NCBI GenBank assembly: GCA_049969475.1
Contig: JBMFOU010000002.1
Coordinates: 62,001 to 126,000, forward strand
DNA: 64,000 nt
Direction: 5' to 3'
From: UBA2030 sp049969475
GTDB taxonomy: Bacteria; Bacteroidota; Bacteroidia; Bacteroidales; TTA-H9
Positions 23,898-33,447 of the stretch are shown in pieces. Below the pieces are notes generated by a model, which worked only from the letters and a program-made list of their open reading frames with translations, searched no databases and had not been told where the DNA came from. Position 1 is the first letter of the stretch; every line of letters starts with the position of its first letter. The position numbers and the translations under genes were made by a program.

Positions 23898-24530
23898 ATG
23901 GTTTACGACTTAACGCATCTTATAAGAGAAGACATACAGGTGTGGCCAGGAACTCCGGGTCCTCGCATCGAGGAACTCTTTTCTGTGGACACCCATAGAT
24001 TTATGGAATCCGGGCTACATCTGGTATCGCACACCGGAACCCACATGGATGCACCCGCCCACATGCTCAAAAACGGCCTCACGCTCGACCGATTTAACAT
24101 CAGCGCTTTCACAGGTATAGCCTTAAAAATAGATTTGACACACCGCCTCTGGGTTATAGAGGAAGAAGACCTGGCAGTGCTGCAAAACCCTGGTTTTAAA
24201 GTGGATTGGGTGCTCCTGCATACAGGCTGGAGCCGCTACTGGGGACATCCGGCCTATTTCGGTCCCTTCCCCGTGCTTACAGAAAAAGCAGCAAAATTCT
24301 TGACAGGATTATACCTCAAAGGAATTGCCATCGATGCCCCTTCTTTCGACACCTTCGATAGTACCGACTATCCCAATCATCTTTGCTTATTGGGAAATAA
24401 TATTTTACTGGTGGAGAATTTACGAGGTCTGGAGCCTCTGCCCGCAGGGCGAATGATTGGATTTTCAGCCCTACCGCTTCATTTCCGCAATGCCGACGGA
24501 GCGCCGGTAAGGGCAATGGCAGTCATCTGA
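23898..24530 (+). CDS. Cyclase-family (kynurenine formamidase-like) metal-dependent hydrolase
   Basis: A 210-aa protein of the Cyclase/KynB family with the diagnostic metal-binding motif HTGTHMDAPAH (45-55), where His 45, His 49, Asp 51 and His 55 are the expected ligands. Family members hydrolyse N-formylkynurenine or act on isatin or polyketides; no tryptophan-degradation genes are near, so the substrate is open. Follows lgt immediately and overlaps the end of the convergent dipeptidase by 8 bp. Confidence 0.85.
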   Translation: MVYDLTHLIREDIQVWPGTPGPRIEELFSVDTHRFMESGLHLVSHTGTHMDAPAHMLKNGLTLDRFNISAFTGIALKIDLTHRLWVIEEEDLAVLQNPGFKVDWVLLHTGWSRYWGHPAYFGPFPVLTEKAAKFLTGLYLKGIAIDAPSFDTFDSTDYPNHLCLLGNNILLVENLRGLEPLPAGRMIGFSALPLHFRNADGAPVRAMAVI

Positions 24531-25719
24531 GATTAGCCTTCCATACCCGCAGGAAATTTCCACTCCAGATTTTTTGAATATCAGTGTCGGAATATCCCCT
24601 ATGGATCAGCTCCTGGGTGATTTTCCACATTTGCGACACGTCGATGCAGTCGCTCAATCCCCCACCTCCATCGAAATCGCTGCCAATACCCACATGATCG
24701 ATGCCTGCCACTTTTACAATATAATCAATATGATCCACTAGGTCGCTCACGGTAGCCAGAGGACGGGGAAAGCGCTCCTCCATTTGCATGCGTGCAGCCC
24801 GGGCTTCGGCCAAAGTAGCCTCATCCAGCTGGCTCATATCGGGATAACGGCTTTCCCAAGCCTTAAGGGCTGAATCGCGAGCCAGGTCGGGAGGAAAACT
24901 TTTCACATAATCGCTAAGCAGGCATACCTGAATTACTCCGCCATTTGCAGCCAATGCCTTCAGCATATTGTCGGTAAGATTACGCGGATGATTACAAAGG
25001 GCTCTTGCATTGCTATGACTGGCTATTACCGGTTTGGAAGTAATTTTTAGCACGTCATAAAACGCCTCATCAGAAATATGTGAAACATCGATCATTATTC
25101 CCAACCGGTTCATTTCCGCAACCACTTCCTTCCCGAAAGGGGTCAGACCCAAAGCTGATGACTGGTCGGTAGAAGCATCACAAAGTTGGTTGTTTCTTGT
25201 GTGGCTCAGGGTGATATAACGAGCTCCCTTATCGTAAAACTGCTTTACCCGACGGATATCCTGACCCAAAGGATAACCATTTTCCACCCCAATGACAATC
25301 GAAAGCCTTCCTTTTTCAGCGTTTTCCCTTAATTGCGCCGGATGCGTGGCCAAAGCCAGTTTATCAGGATGAGCGGATACCATCTGGTGAATAGCATCGA
25401 AGAGATTCATTGCCTGCGCATAGGCTTTAGCGTAACCCAGCGAGTCGGTTCTTCCCTGGGGCGTAAAAACAGCCATAAACACTGCATCGAGCCCCCCCTC
25501 TTCCATGCGGGGAAAATCTACCTTACTTCCCCTTTTCCCCCGATTATCGGCCATAAAATCGAATTCCTCTCTTACCAGCCGCAAAGGGGTGTCGGTATGC
25601 GAATCAAGCGTCAGGAGCCTTCTATGAAAATCCTTTATGCTGGAAACATCGGTAGATTGCGCCCAGAGCCCTGAAACAAATGTAAATGAAGCAATAAGAC
25701 AGAAAATACTTTTATTCAT
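24523..25719 (-). CDS. Secreted M19 membrane dipeptidase (renal dipeptidase family)
   Basis: A 398-aa zinc dipeptidase with a signal peptide (about 1-20, ending GLWAQ). Metal-binding motifs: SHTDTP (His 41, Asp 43), GVENGYPLG (bridging Glu), SHSNAR plus HPRN, and GIGSDFDGG near the C-terminus. It hydrolyses dipeptides (often with D-residues at the second position) in the periplasm. The start at 25719 gives a clean signal peptide; longer in-frame starts at 25734 and 25815 exist but add unlikely residues. Monocistronic. Confidence 0.92.
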   Translation of the reverse strand: MNKSIFCLIASFTFVSGLWAQSTDVSSIKDFHRRLLTLDSHTDTPLRLVREEFDFMADNRGKRGSKVDFPRMEEGGLDAVFMAVFTPQGRTDSLGYAKAYAQAMNLFDAIHQMVSAHPDKLALATHPAQLRENAEKGRLSIVIGVENGYPLGQDIRRVKQFYDKGARYITLSHTRNNQLCDASTDQSSALGLTPFGKEVVAEMNRLGIMIDVSHISDEAFYDVLKITSKPVIASHSNARALCNHPRNLTDNMLKALAANGGVIQVCLLSDYVKSFPPDLARDSALKAWESRYPDMSQLDEATLAEARAARMQMEERFPRPLATVSDLVDHIDYIVKVAGIDHVGIGSDFDGGGGLSDCIDVSQMWKITQELIHRGYSDTDIQKIWSGNFLRVWKANLR

Positions 25720-25829
25720 ACCCAAAAAATTCATCGCCTGCAAGTTAGGAATAGTAGCGCACTTGCAATAGCCTACTGCCATCCTATGCACATAAATAGC
25801 CAACAGCCGAAGCAAAAAGTCATTCTTCC

Positions 25830-25837
25830 TACCTTTG
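25830..25837 (+). promoter_or_regulatory. -7 promoter box (TACCTTTG) for the GNAT-like gene
   Basis: Perfect TAnnTTTG ending 22 nt before the ATG at 25860. Confidence 0.55.
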
Positions 25838-25859
25838 CCTCCTCACCCAACCTATCGCT

Positions 25860-27038
25860 ATGGAACTCATTGCTGTCACCAACCGTAAAACAGCGAGTTT
25901 GTTTCTCGATGTAGCCCGCGTTCTATACCCAAACGACGAAAAGTGGGTATGCCCACCCGACATGCTGATTAATAATATTTTTGACCCTAGGGTGAATGTA
26001 TTTTTTAGCCATGGAGAAGCCACCCGTTGGATATTAATGCACCAGGGCCAACTGATAGGCCGGGTGGCAGCCTTCATCAATCATAAGAAGGCGTGGGCTG
26101 GCGAATATCCGGTAGGTGGCATGGGATTCTTTGAATGTATTAATAATCAGGAAGCGGCCAATCTATTGTTTGATGCTTGTCGCGATTGGTTGCAACAGCG
26201 GGGCATGAAGGCCATGGATGGACCTATCAATTTCGGGGAAAACGACAACTTCTGGGGCCTGCTTGTGGAAGGCTTTACCCAGCCAGGATTTGGAATGAAC
26301 TACAATCCGCCCTATTATAAAAAGTTATTCGAAACTTATGGTTTTCAACGTTACTATAGCCAGGTAACCAAGCATCTCGACATTCATGCCCCGTTTTCTG
26401 AGCGATTCTGGAAGGTAGCCGATTGGATTCTTAAAAAGCCTGAATTTACTTTTCGTTCACTCGATCTAAAAGAGATTGAGAAATTTGCAGCCGACTTCAA
26501 AAAAGTGTATGACGAGGCCTGGCAATGGCATGAGAATTTTACACCTATAGAAATAGGCACGCTTATTAAAACTTTTAAAGAAAACCGCCTCATCATCGAT
26601 CCCGGACTTATCTGGTTTGCTTACCACCGGGGAGAACCTGCCGGATTTCTGGTCGTTTTTCCCGATCTTAATCAACTCATCAAACCCTTCAAAGGCAAGC
26701 TTAACCTTTTCAATAAGATCAGGCTGCTTTATCGCTTAAAAACTCACAAGCTCGACAGGGCTCGTATGATTATTTTTGGGGTTGCCCCTCGGGTGCAACG
26801 CTACGGGGTAGATGCTGGCATGATATGGCACCTGAATGAAGCCATGAAAAAACGGCGCTGGTATCGCGAACTCGAAATCAGCTGGGTTGGAGATTTTAAT
26901 CCTAAAATGCAGGCCATGCTCGAAGCAGTGGGAGGGGTGAAGGCGAAAGAACACTGGACCCTTCGAAAACTTTTCGACCCCAGCCTTCCTTTCCGCCCTG
27001 CTCGCGAAATTCCCAGGGATACCCGTGTGATCGAATGA
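25860..27038 (+). CDS. GNAT-fold N-acetyltransferase-like protein (YghO-like)
   Basis: A 392-aa protein resembling the YghO group, with two GNAT-like halves. The N half contains GRVAAFINHKKAW and VGGMGFFECI (acetyl-CoA-loop-like), and MDGPINFGENDNFWGLLVEGF; the C half contains PAGFLVVFPDLNQ and IIFGVAPRVQRYGVDAGMIW. No substrate has been established for this group. Monocistronic, with a consensus promoter box. Confidence 0.7.
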   Translation: MELIAVTNRKTASLFLDVARVLYPNDEKWVCPPDMLINNIFDPRVNVFFSHGEATRWILMHQGQLIGRVAAFINHKKAWAGEYPVGGMGFFECINNQEAANLLFDACRDWLQQRGMKAMDGPINFGENDNFWGLLVEGFTQPGFGMNYNPPYYKKLFETYGFQRYYSQVTKHLDIHAPFSERFWKVADWILKKPEFTFRSLDLKEIEKFAADFKKVYDEAWQWHENFTPIEIGTLIKTFKENRLIIDPGLIWFAYHRGEPAGFLVVFPDLNQLIKPFKGKLNLFNKIRLLYRLKTHKLDRARMIIFGVAPRVQRYGVDAGMIWHLNEAMKKRRWYRELEISWVGDFNPKMQAMLEAVGGVKAKEHWTLRKLFDPSLPFRPAREIPRDTRVIE

Positions 27039-27120
27039 CTACAAATTATTTACTTGTCATCTCTTAGACTTTAGCCAAAAAATCTTTTAAATAAAATTCG
27101 CTTTTTCTACCCTGTTTTTG

Positions 27121-27150
27121 TTGTTTCCTTGAATACTCTTGGTATTTTTG
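27121..27150 (+). promoter_or_regulatory. Promoter of first Asp-box T9SS gene (TTG-N19-TATTTTTG)
   Basis: TTG at 27121-27123, a 19-nt spacer and TATTTTTG at 27143-27150 match the Bacteroidota -33/-7 layout. The box lies within the 5' extension of the open frame and supports 27181 as start. Confidence 0.55.
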
Positions 27151-27180
27151 AAGCGTCAAAATAAAAAACCTATTGTCATT

Positions 27181-29034
27181 ATGAGGAAATTTACACTTGT
27201 AGCATTGTGCATGCTCGTGGTAGGTGCCGTGATGGCCCAAAGTACCCGGGTAAAACTGAATGGCAGCACCATTGCAGTTAAGAAAGAAAAAGCTATTTCT
27301 GAGGGTGTTAGCCCCGTAAAGGAAGTTACCCCTTTTGTTAATCCTGCCACAGATGTAATTGAAGAAGATCTGGGCACTACTAATTACGACCTTCAGTCCA
27401 ACTCCTGCTCACCCTACGGCCGTTTGTATGTTTATCCGGATGGAACGAAAGCTGGTGTATGGACTATAGGTAAAAATCCCACCGCCTATCCTGATCGTGG
27501 AACAGGTTACAACTATTACAACGGAACCCAATGGGGTCCTGATCCCACTGCAAGAATTGAAACCGTAAAAACCGGATGGCCTTCTTATGCACCGTGTGGA
27601 CCAAACGGTGAAATTGTAATTGCTCACCAGAGTGGAACCAAAGGTCTGTGGGTAGCTAAACGCGAAAACAAAGGTACGGGCACATGGACAGAAAAAGAGC
27701 TTGCTGCTCCCGCAGGTGCTTCCGGTTTACTTTGGCCTCGAATGATATCCACCGGCCCCGATCACAACACCATTCACGTTATTGCGCTTACTGCTCCTAC
27801 TGCTAATGGTGGAACTGTTTATCAGGGCCTTGACGGTGCTGTGATTTATTGCAAATCAGAAGATGGGGGAGAAACCTTTGGCCAATGGCAGCTCTTCCCT
27901 GAACTTTCCAGTTCCTACTATCTTGGTTTTGGCGGTGACTCTTACAGTTTCCTCATCCCCTATGAAAACCATATTGCCTTTGTTATTGCTGATAATGACA
28001 AAGACCTTATTATCATGCATTCAGCTGATAATGGTGATACCTGGGAAAAAACCATCGTTTGGGAACACCCCTATCCCTTCTTTAGCAGCTCCATGGTTAC
28101 CGACAAATTCTATTGTCCCGATGGTTCTGCACATGGCGCCATCGACAAATATGGTAGAATTCATTTGGCCTTTGGTGTCAATAGGGCTTATTCCGATGGC
28201 TCAGGCTCTTTTTGGTTCCCCTGGGTGGACGGTGTAGCTTATTGGAATAGCGATATGCCTACCTGGCTGGGTGGCGACACCAGTGCCCTCAATCCGGATA
28301 CCCTTTACAACCATGGAAACCTTATCGGTTGGATGCAGGATATCAATGGAAACGGAGAATTAGACCTTGTCTCCCTGGGTGGTGGTTACTCGCTCTACTA
28401 CCTCAGCCCCACCTCCATGCCTCAGTTAATTTATGACAATGAAAACGATATTCTCTACTGTGCTTTTGTAAGCGTAACTGAAACCTTCAACAACGGCACG
28501 CAGGACTACCGCCATATCTGGGCCAGAATCTCCTACGACAATGGAGCTACCTGGGGTGATTTCATTGACCTTACCGGCGGCATTTTCCATATCTTCGACG
28601 AATGTGTTTTCCCCTCTATCAGCCCAACCTTTGACAACGGACGCCCTGCTCTCATCTACCAGCGCGACAACGAACCCGGTCTCTCTGTTAGGGGCGACAG
28701 CGATCCTCCAACAACCAACTACATTACTTACATGGTGATTGATAATTATGTGGGTGTAAATGATAGCCAGAAAACCAATATCAACGTGAGCCAAAACTAT
28801 CCTAACCCAGCCCACGGACTCACCCGCGTTATGGTTAATACCAATGCAAATACCAACCTGAGCCTCACCCTGACCAATCTTGCCGGCCAAAAAGTGATGG
28901 AAATCAACAAAGGTCAGGTGAACGCCGGTACTCATATCTTCGATATCAACACCCATGGCCTTACTCCTGGCATTTACTTCTACACCGTGAATGCAGGCAC
29001 ACAAAAGACCACACTCAAAATGATGGTTAAATAG
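27181..29034 (+). CDS. Asp-box T9SS-secreted protein, copy 1
   Basis: A 617-aa protein: signal peptide (1-20), a large beta-rich region with Asp-box-like motifs (SEDGGETF about 226, SADNGDTW about 281, SYDNGATW about 451), a calcium-loop-like DINGNGELD (387-395), and a type A T9SS sorting domain (last ~80 residues, YPNPAHGLTRVMV ... GIYFYTVN ... KMMVK). Asp boxes occur in sialidases and other beta-propellers, but no sialidase catalytic set was recognised, so function is unknown. From codon ~264 onward its DNA matches copy 2 with no difference seen. Own promoter and terminator. Confidence 0.8.
   Translation: MRKFTLVALCMLVVGAVMAQSTRVKLNGSTIAVKKEKAISEGVSPVKEVTPFVNPATDVIEEDLGTTNYDLQSNSCSPYGRLYVYPDGTKAGVWTIGKNPTAYPDRGTGYNYYNGTQWGPDPTARIETVKTGWPSYAPCGPNGEIVIAHQSGTKGLWVAKRENKGTGTWTEKELAAPAGASGLLWPRMISTGPDHNTIHVIALTAPTANGGTVYQGLDGAVIYCKSEDGGETFGQWQLFPELSSSYYLGFGGDSYSFLIPYENHIAFVIADNDKDLIIMHSADNGDTWEKTIVWEHPYPFFSSSMVTDKFYCPDGSAHGAIDKYGRIHLAFGVNRAYSDGSGSFWFPWVDGVAYWNSDMPTWLGGDTSALNPDTLYNHGNLIGWMQDINGNGELDLVSLGGGYSLYYLSPTSMPQLIYDNENDILYCAFVSVTETFNNGTQDYRHIWARISYDNGATWGDFIDLTGGIFHIFDECVFPSISPTFDNGRPALIYQRDNEPGLSVRGDSDPPTTNYITYMVIDNYVGVNDSQKTNINVSQNYPNPAHGLTRVMVNTNANTNLSLTLTNLAGQKVMEINKGQVNAGTHIFDINTHGLTPGIYFYTVNAGTQKTTLKMMVK
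27970..29033 (+). repeat. 1,064-bp direct repeat, copy A
   Basis: Matches 29974-31037 with a constant 2,004-bp offset; no mismatch was seen in line-by-line comparison. It runs from mid-gene to one base before the end of the stop codon (TAG here, TAA in the other copy). Confidence 0.93.
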
Positions 29035-29055
29035 GCACTTTGAATTTTTATTTCA

Positions 29056-29091
29056 AAAAGAGAGCCCATTCGACGTGGCTCTCTTTTTTTT
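29056..29091 (+). terminator. Terminator after Asp-box copy 1
   Basis: GAGAGCC stem (29060-29066 with 29077-29083, extended by A-T pairs), 10-nt loop, followed by eight T. Confidence 0.85.
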
Positions 29092-29121
29092 GTTATGTGG
29101 AGGTATGAAATTTAAAGCTAA

Positions 29122-29153
29122 TTTGGATTTTATATAAAAAATCACTATTTTAG
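29122..29153 (+). promoter_or_regulatory. Promoter of Asp-box copy 2 (TTTG-N20-TATTTTAG)
   Basis: TTTG at 29122-29125, 20-nt spacer, TATTTTAG at 29146-29153 (one mismatch to the -7 consensus). The same box, 6-nt gap and leader GTTTAACCAAAA-TCCAA-ACC recur before the gene at 31269. Confidence 0.6.
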
Positions 29154-29181
29154 CCCCCCGTTTAACCAAAATTCCAAAACC

Positions 29182-31038
29182 ATGAAAAGATTTTCTACCC
29201 TTATTGTAGCTCTCATGGTGACCGCCGGCCTCATGGGCCAGATGGCTCCTAAAAAGACGGGTTTTGAAAACCTGGCAGCACCTAAAATTGCGTTGGCAAT
29301 GAGTGAAGGGATGAGTCCTTCCAAGGACATTAATCCCTATGTTAATCCCGTTAGCGACGTGATTGAAGAGGACATCGGTACTACGATTTACGATTTACAA
29401 TCCAACTCGTGCACACCTTACGGCCGACTCTATGTGTATCCCGATGGTACAAAAGCCGGGGTATGGACCATGGGAAAAACACCTACCAGCTATCCCGACC
29501 GCGGAACAGGATACAACTATTTCAATGGTACCCAGTGGGGACCTGATCCTGCTGCAAGAATTGAAAGTTTAAGAACCGGATGGCCTTCGTATGCACCGTG
29601 TGGACCAAACGGTGAAATCGTAATCGCTCATCAAAGTGGCACAACCCCATTGTTAGTAGCACGTCGTGAGACAAAAGGTACAGGTAACTGGATTGAGTCA
29701 ACGATTCCAACCCCTTCGGGTGCTTCAGGAATGCTATGGCCGCGCATGATATCCACAGGTCCCGACAACAATACTATTCATGTAATAGCACTCACTGCAC
29801 CCACCGGAAACGGGGGAACCGTTTATCAGGGATTAGACGGAGCTCTCCTCTATTGCCGGTCTACGGATGGCGGGGTTACTTTTAGTGATTGGCAACTCTT
29901 CCCTGAACTCTCCAACAACTACTACCTCGGATTTGGTGGTGACTCCTATAGCTGGCTCATCCCCTACGAAAATCATATTGCCTTTGTTATTGCTGATAAT
30001 GACAAAGACCTTATTATCATGCATTCAGCTGATAATGGTGATACCTGGGAAAAAACCATCGTTTGGGAACACCCCTATCCCTTCTTTAGCAGCTCCATGG
30101 TTACCGACAAATTCTATTGTCCCGATGGTTCTGCACATGGCGCCATCGACAAATATGGTAGAATTCATTTGGCCTTTGGTGTCAATAGGGCTTATTCCGA
30201 TGGCTCAGGCTCTTTTTGGTTCCCCTGGGTGGACGGTGTAGCTTATTGGAATAGCGATATGCCTACCTGGCTGGGTGGCGACACCAGTGCCCTCAATCCG
30301 GATACCCTTTACAACCATGGAAACCTTATCGGTTGGATGCAGGATATCAATGGAAACGGAGAATTAGACCTTGTCTCCCTGGGTGGTGGTTACTCGCTCT
30401 ACTACCTCAGCCCCACCTCCATGCCTCAGTTAATTTATGACAATGAAAACGATATTCTCTACTGTGCTTTTGTAAGCGTAACTGAAACCTTCAACAACGG
30501 CACGCAGGACTACCGCCATATCTGGGCCAGAATCTCCTACGACAATGGAGCTACCTGGGGTGATTTCATTGACCTTACCGGCGGCATTTTCCATATCTTC
30601 GACGAATGTGTTTTCCCCTCTATCAGCCCAACCTTTGACAACGGACGCCCTGCTCTCATCTACCAGCGCGACAACGAACCCGGTCTCTCTGTTAGGGGCG
30701 ACAGCGATCCTCCAACAACCAACTACATTACTTACATGGTGATTGATAATTATGTGGGTGTAAATGATAGCCAGAAAACCAATATCAACGTGAGCCAAAA
30801 CTATCCTAACCCAGCCCACGGACTCACCCGCGTTATGGTTAATACCAATGCAAATACCAACCTGAGCCTCACCCTGACCAATCTTGCCGGCCAAAAAGTG
30901 ATGGAAATCAACAAAGGTCAGGTGAACGCCGGTACTCATATCTTCGATATCAACACCCATGGCCTTACTCCTGGCATTTACTTCTACACCGTGAATGCAG
31001 GCACACAAAAGACCACACTCAAAATGATGGTTAAATAA
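29182..31038 (+). CDS. Asp-box T9SS-secreted protein, copy 2
   Basis: A 618-aa paralogue of the preceding gene, with the same plan: signal peptide (1-20), Asp-box-like motifs (STDGGVTF, SADNGDTW, SYDNGATW), DINGNGELD loop and T9SS sorting domain. The first ~264 residues differ from copy 1 at many positions while the remainder is identical in protein and DNA, a mosaic pattern pointing to recent gene conversion. Role unknown; likely an abundant cell-surface or secreted protein. Confidence 0.8.
   Translation: MKRFSTLIVALMVTAGLMGQMAPKKTGFENLAAPKIALAMSEGMSPSKDINPYVNPVSDVIEEDIGTTIYDLQSNSCTPYGRLYVYPDGTKAGVWTMGKTPTSYPDRGTGYNYFNGTQWGPDPAARIESLRTGWPSYAPCGPNGEIVIAHQSGTTPLLVARRETKGTGNWIESTIPTPSGASGMLWPRMISTGPDNNTIHVIALTAPTGNGGTVYQGLDGALLYCRSTDGGVTFSDWQLFPELSNNYYLGFGGDSYSWLIPYENHIAFVIADNDKDLIIMHSADNGDTWEKTIVWEHPYPFFSSSMVTDKFYCPDGSAHGAIDKYGRIHLAFGVNRAYSDGSGSFWFPWVDGVAYWNSDMPTWLGGDTSALNPDTLYNHGNLIGWMQDINGNGELDLVSLGGGYSLYYLSPTSMPQLIYDNENDILYCAFVSVTETFNNGTQDYRHIWARISYDNGATWGDFIDLTGGIFHIFDECVFPSISPTFDNGRPALIYQRDNEPGLSVRGDSDPPTTNYITYMVIDNYVGVNDSQKTNINVSQNYPNPAHGLTRVMVNTNANTNLSLTLTNLAGQKVMEINKGQVNAGTHIFDINTHGLTPGIYFYTVNAGTQKTTLKMMVK
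29974..31037 (+). repeat. 1,064-bp direct repeat, copy B
   Basis: Second copy of the block at 27970-29033. The bases just upstream differ (GAAAAC versus GAAAAT) and identity is lost sharply on both sides. Confidence 0.93.
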
Positions 31039-31080
31039 TTAGCTTCATTTTTAATATCATCAGAGGCTATTTAATTATCA

Positions 31081-31113
31081 GAGGCTATCGCTAAGGATAG
31101 CCTCTTTTCTTTT
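31081..31113 (+). terminator. Terminator after Asp-box copy 2
   Basis: Perfect 9-bp stem GAGGCTATC (31081-31089 with 31096-31104), 6-nt loop, then TTTTCTTTT. A partial duplicate of the left arm (TCAGAGGCTAT) lies 18 bp upstream at 31060-31070. Confidence 0.85.
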
Positions 31114-31232
31114 ATAAAAATCATACCGTCTTTTGATTAATTGACTATTATACTCGATGGCTAATTTTTCAGAAAAAACAGGCCTCGATAAAAATCTTCC
31201 ACAAAAAATCTCGTAAAACCATCAAGTTTTTT

Positions 31233-31240
31233 TATTTTAG
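31233..31240 (+). promoter_or_regulatory. -7-like box TATTTTAG for the third T9SS gene
   Basis: Same box sequence and same distance (6 nt) to the GTTTAACCAAAA leader as in the promoter of copy 2. Confidence 0.5.
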
Positions 31241-31268
31241 CGCATTGTTTAACCAAAACTCCAAGACC

Positions 31269-33287
31269 ATGAAGAAAACCTTACTATTTGTAGCTCTGAC
31301 TGTGTTCACGTTTTCACTCTTTGGCCAGAAAGGCCCACAATTGAAACAGTCGGTACCTGTGAATTTCCAACCACAAAAGATCATGGAAGCCTATGAACCC
31401 ATGAGCAGCACCCCCCTTCCGGCTGCAACTTTTAGCCAGGGTAGCCATAATGGAAGCAAGGGTATCGTTTCCGTAATTCCCATTGGAACCTCTGCCAATG
31501 CTTATGGATACGGATATGCAGGTGGGCAGAAAACCCTGGTATGGGCCGACGATAACCTTAAAACGGTTATCAACACCCACCGCATGGGTCCCGGATCTAC
31601 GCCTCCCTCACTCTCAGGTTATCTAGCTGTTGACCGCGGGCTTAATATGGGTGCTACCCCAGGGGATTGGACCAACAATATGCAGATTTATGCCGCATTG
31701 ATCCCTGGTGGGCAATACTACCTCGACGCAGCACGCTATCCTCAGGGTGTAATTTATAATCCAGAAGGAAACACCGATCCGGCTAATGCTTATACAGTAT
31801 TTTTTGCACCCAACCTCTCTAACACAACTTCGACCTGGGGTGGATTGAGTTATGGAGTTGCCAATTTGATGAATAATGCTGACTCCACCAAGCACCTTAG
31901 GGCTTACAATCCCCCGCCTTATACCTACATTCCCGATGGTATGGATATCAACAAACAGGGAGTAGTTTTGGTATCTGACATCGATCAGGACTGGAGCACA
32001 GGAAGTGTTGTTTATCAAGGCAATATCATCATTTACAGAGGAGTATGGGACGCTGTTGAAAAAGATGTATTTTATGAAGACATCCTTCTGCCTGTGGCAA
32101 CCCTTGACAATAGCCGCCCTGCTGACGATCGAGTAGCATTCAGTCCCGACGGCCAAACTGCCTGGATGGTAGCCCTTGGCAACACGGGTAACCTCACAAC
32201 TCCCGGCATGCTCAACTATTACCCCATACTCTACAAATCCACCGATGCCGGTCAAACCTGGGAAGGACCTATCGAAGTACAACTGGATGGAGAAAATGGT
32301 ATCCAGGCTGTAGTTTATGAACTTCTTGACGACACTATGATTGCTGCACTTTACAATCCCCCCCTGCCCGATCGGACTCAGATTGGCTACACTACCGCTT
32401 TCGACTGCGACATTGTAGTTGATAAGTTTGGAAATCCCCACATTGGTGTCATTGTGGGCGTAACGGGTAATAGCGATTACAGTATTGTCTCAGCCCATGG
32501 AGCCTTTGCCGCTATGGATATTTATAGTATCGACGGGGGAACTACCTGGATGGGACAAATCATGGGTTATCCCAAACAGTTCCGCGGAACTTTCGGCGAC
32601 CTCACCGAAGACAATCGCATCCAAATTGCCAGCAACTGGACCGGCGACAAAGTTTTTGTGGCCTGGCTCGATACCGATCCCTCTATCGCTCAGGAAAACA
32701 ACCAGCCTGACATATACTGCCGTGGCTTCGACCTGATGGCGAATAAAATCACCGGCGTTGCCCAGGGAGCCGGCTATCTGGATCAGCCAAACAATGTAAC
32801 CTACTTCTCCGATGTTTACTTCCAGGCATATTTCTTCGGCATGTCGCGCTATACGCTTACCGATAATGATAAGTTCATCATTCCTTTCGTTGTCGAAGGC
32901 CTGACTGATCCTGCCGGAGTCACCAACCCCGTTCAATTCAAGTATATCCCCGATTTCTATTACACTGATGCTGACTTCGTGTTCCCCGTTGGTAATCCCG
33001 GCGTGGGTATTAGCCCGGTAAACCGTATCGAAGCATCTGTTTCAGAAATTAATCCTAATCCGGCACGAGAAAATGCAAGCATAATGATTACTGTTGAGAA
33101 TCCTACCCGTTTGACTTACACCATTTTCAGTGCTTCCGGACAGAAAATGCTTGAAAGTAATGTAATCAACCTCAGCTCGGGTTCTTCCTATGTAAATATT
33201 CCTGTAGATCGTCTAAATGCTGGTGTTTATCTGGTTAAACTGAATATTAACAACCAGAGTATCACCCGTAAGCTTATGGTTAAATGA
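31269..33287 (+). CDS. Asp-box T9SS-secreted protein of a different subfamily
   Basis: A 672-aa protein: signal peptide (1-19), beta-propeller-like body with Asp-box motifs STDAGQTWEG (about 324) and SIDGGTTWMG (about 419), and a T9SS sorting domain at the C-terminus (INPNPARENASIMIT ... GVYLVKLNIN ... RKLMVK). It is clearly more distant from its neighbours than they are from each other and lacks the DxNGNGxxD loop. Function unknown. The ATG at 31269 begins a proper signal peptide; the frame opens at 31245 in the leader. Confidence 0.8.
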   Translation: MKKTLLFVALTVFTFSLFGQKGPQLKQSVPVNFQPQKIMEAYEPMSSTPLPAATFSQGSHNGSKGIVSVIPIGTSANAYGYGYAGGQKTLVWADDNLKTVINTHRMGPGSTPPSLSGYLAVDRGLNMGATPGDWTNNMQIYAALIPGGQYYLDAARYPQGVIYNPEGNTDPANAYTVFFAPNLSNTTSTWGGLSYGVANLMNNADSTKHLRAYNPPPYTYIPDGMDINKQGVVLVSDIDQDWSTGSVVYQGNIIIYRGVWDAVEKDVFYEDILLPVATLDNSRPADDRVAFSPDGQTAWMVALGNTGNLTTPGMLNYYPILYKSTDAGQTWEGPIEVQLDGENGIQAVVYELLDDTMIAALYNPPLPDRTQIGYTTAFDCDIVVDKFGNPHIGVIVGVTGNSDYSIVSAHGAFAAMDIYSIDGGTTWMGQIMGYPKQFRGTFGDLTEDNRIQIASNWTGDKVFVAWLDTDPSIAQENNQPDIYCRGFDLMANKITGVAQGAGYLDQPNNVTYFSDVYFQAYFFGMSRYTLTDNDKFIIPFVVEGLTDPAGVTNPVQFKYIPDFYYTDADFVFPVGNPGVGISPVNRIEASVSEINPNPARENASIMITVENPTRLTYTIFSASGQKMLESNVINLSSGSSYVNIPVDRLNAGVYLVKLNINNQSITRKLMVK

Positions 33288-33312
33288 TTAGCATTTTACC
33301 TGTTATACCATT

Positions 33313-33349
33313 AAAAAGTTGCAGGAAGTATTTTCCTGCAACTTTTTTA
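33313..33349 (+). terminator. Terminator after the third T9SS gene
   Basis: A 15-bp stem (33313-33327 with 33333-33347, core GTTGCAGGAA), 5-nt loop and a run of T. Confidence 0.88.
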
Positions 33350-33447
33350 TTTAGGTAAGCCTTAAATTTCTACTTATTGAGAGAATTCCTCCGGATAAAC
33401 CAGCGTCTTTAATTTTTTTAGAAAAATAATTTTACGACGATTTACTT

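Noticed and set aside
28426..29004. 192-aa minus-strand open frame, duplicated at 30430-31008
   Set aside because: It lies antisense to the C-terminal half of the two T9SS genes and is identical in both only because the DNA block is identical. Signal peptide, codon use and domain evidence favour the plus-strand genes.
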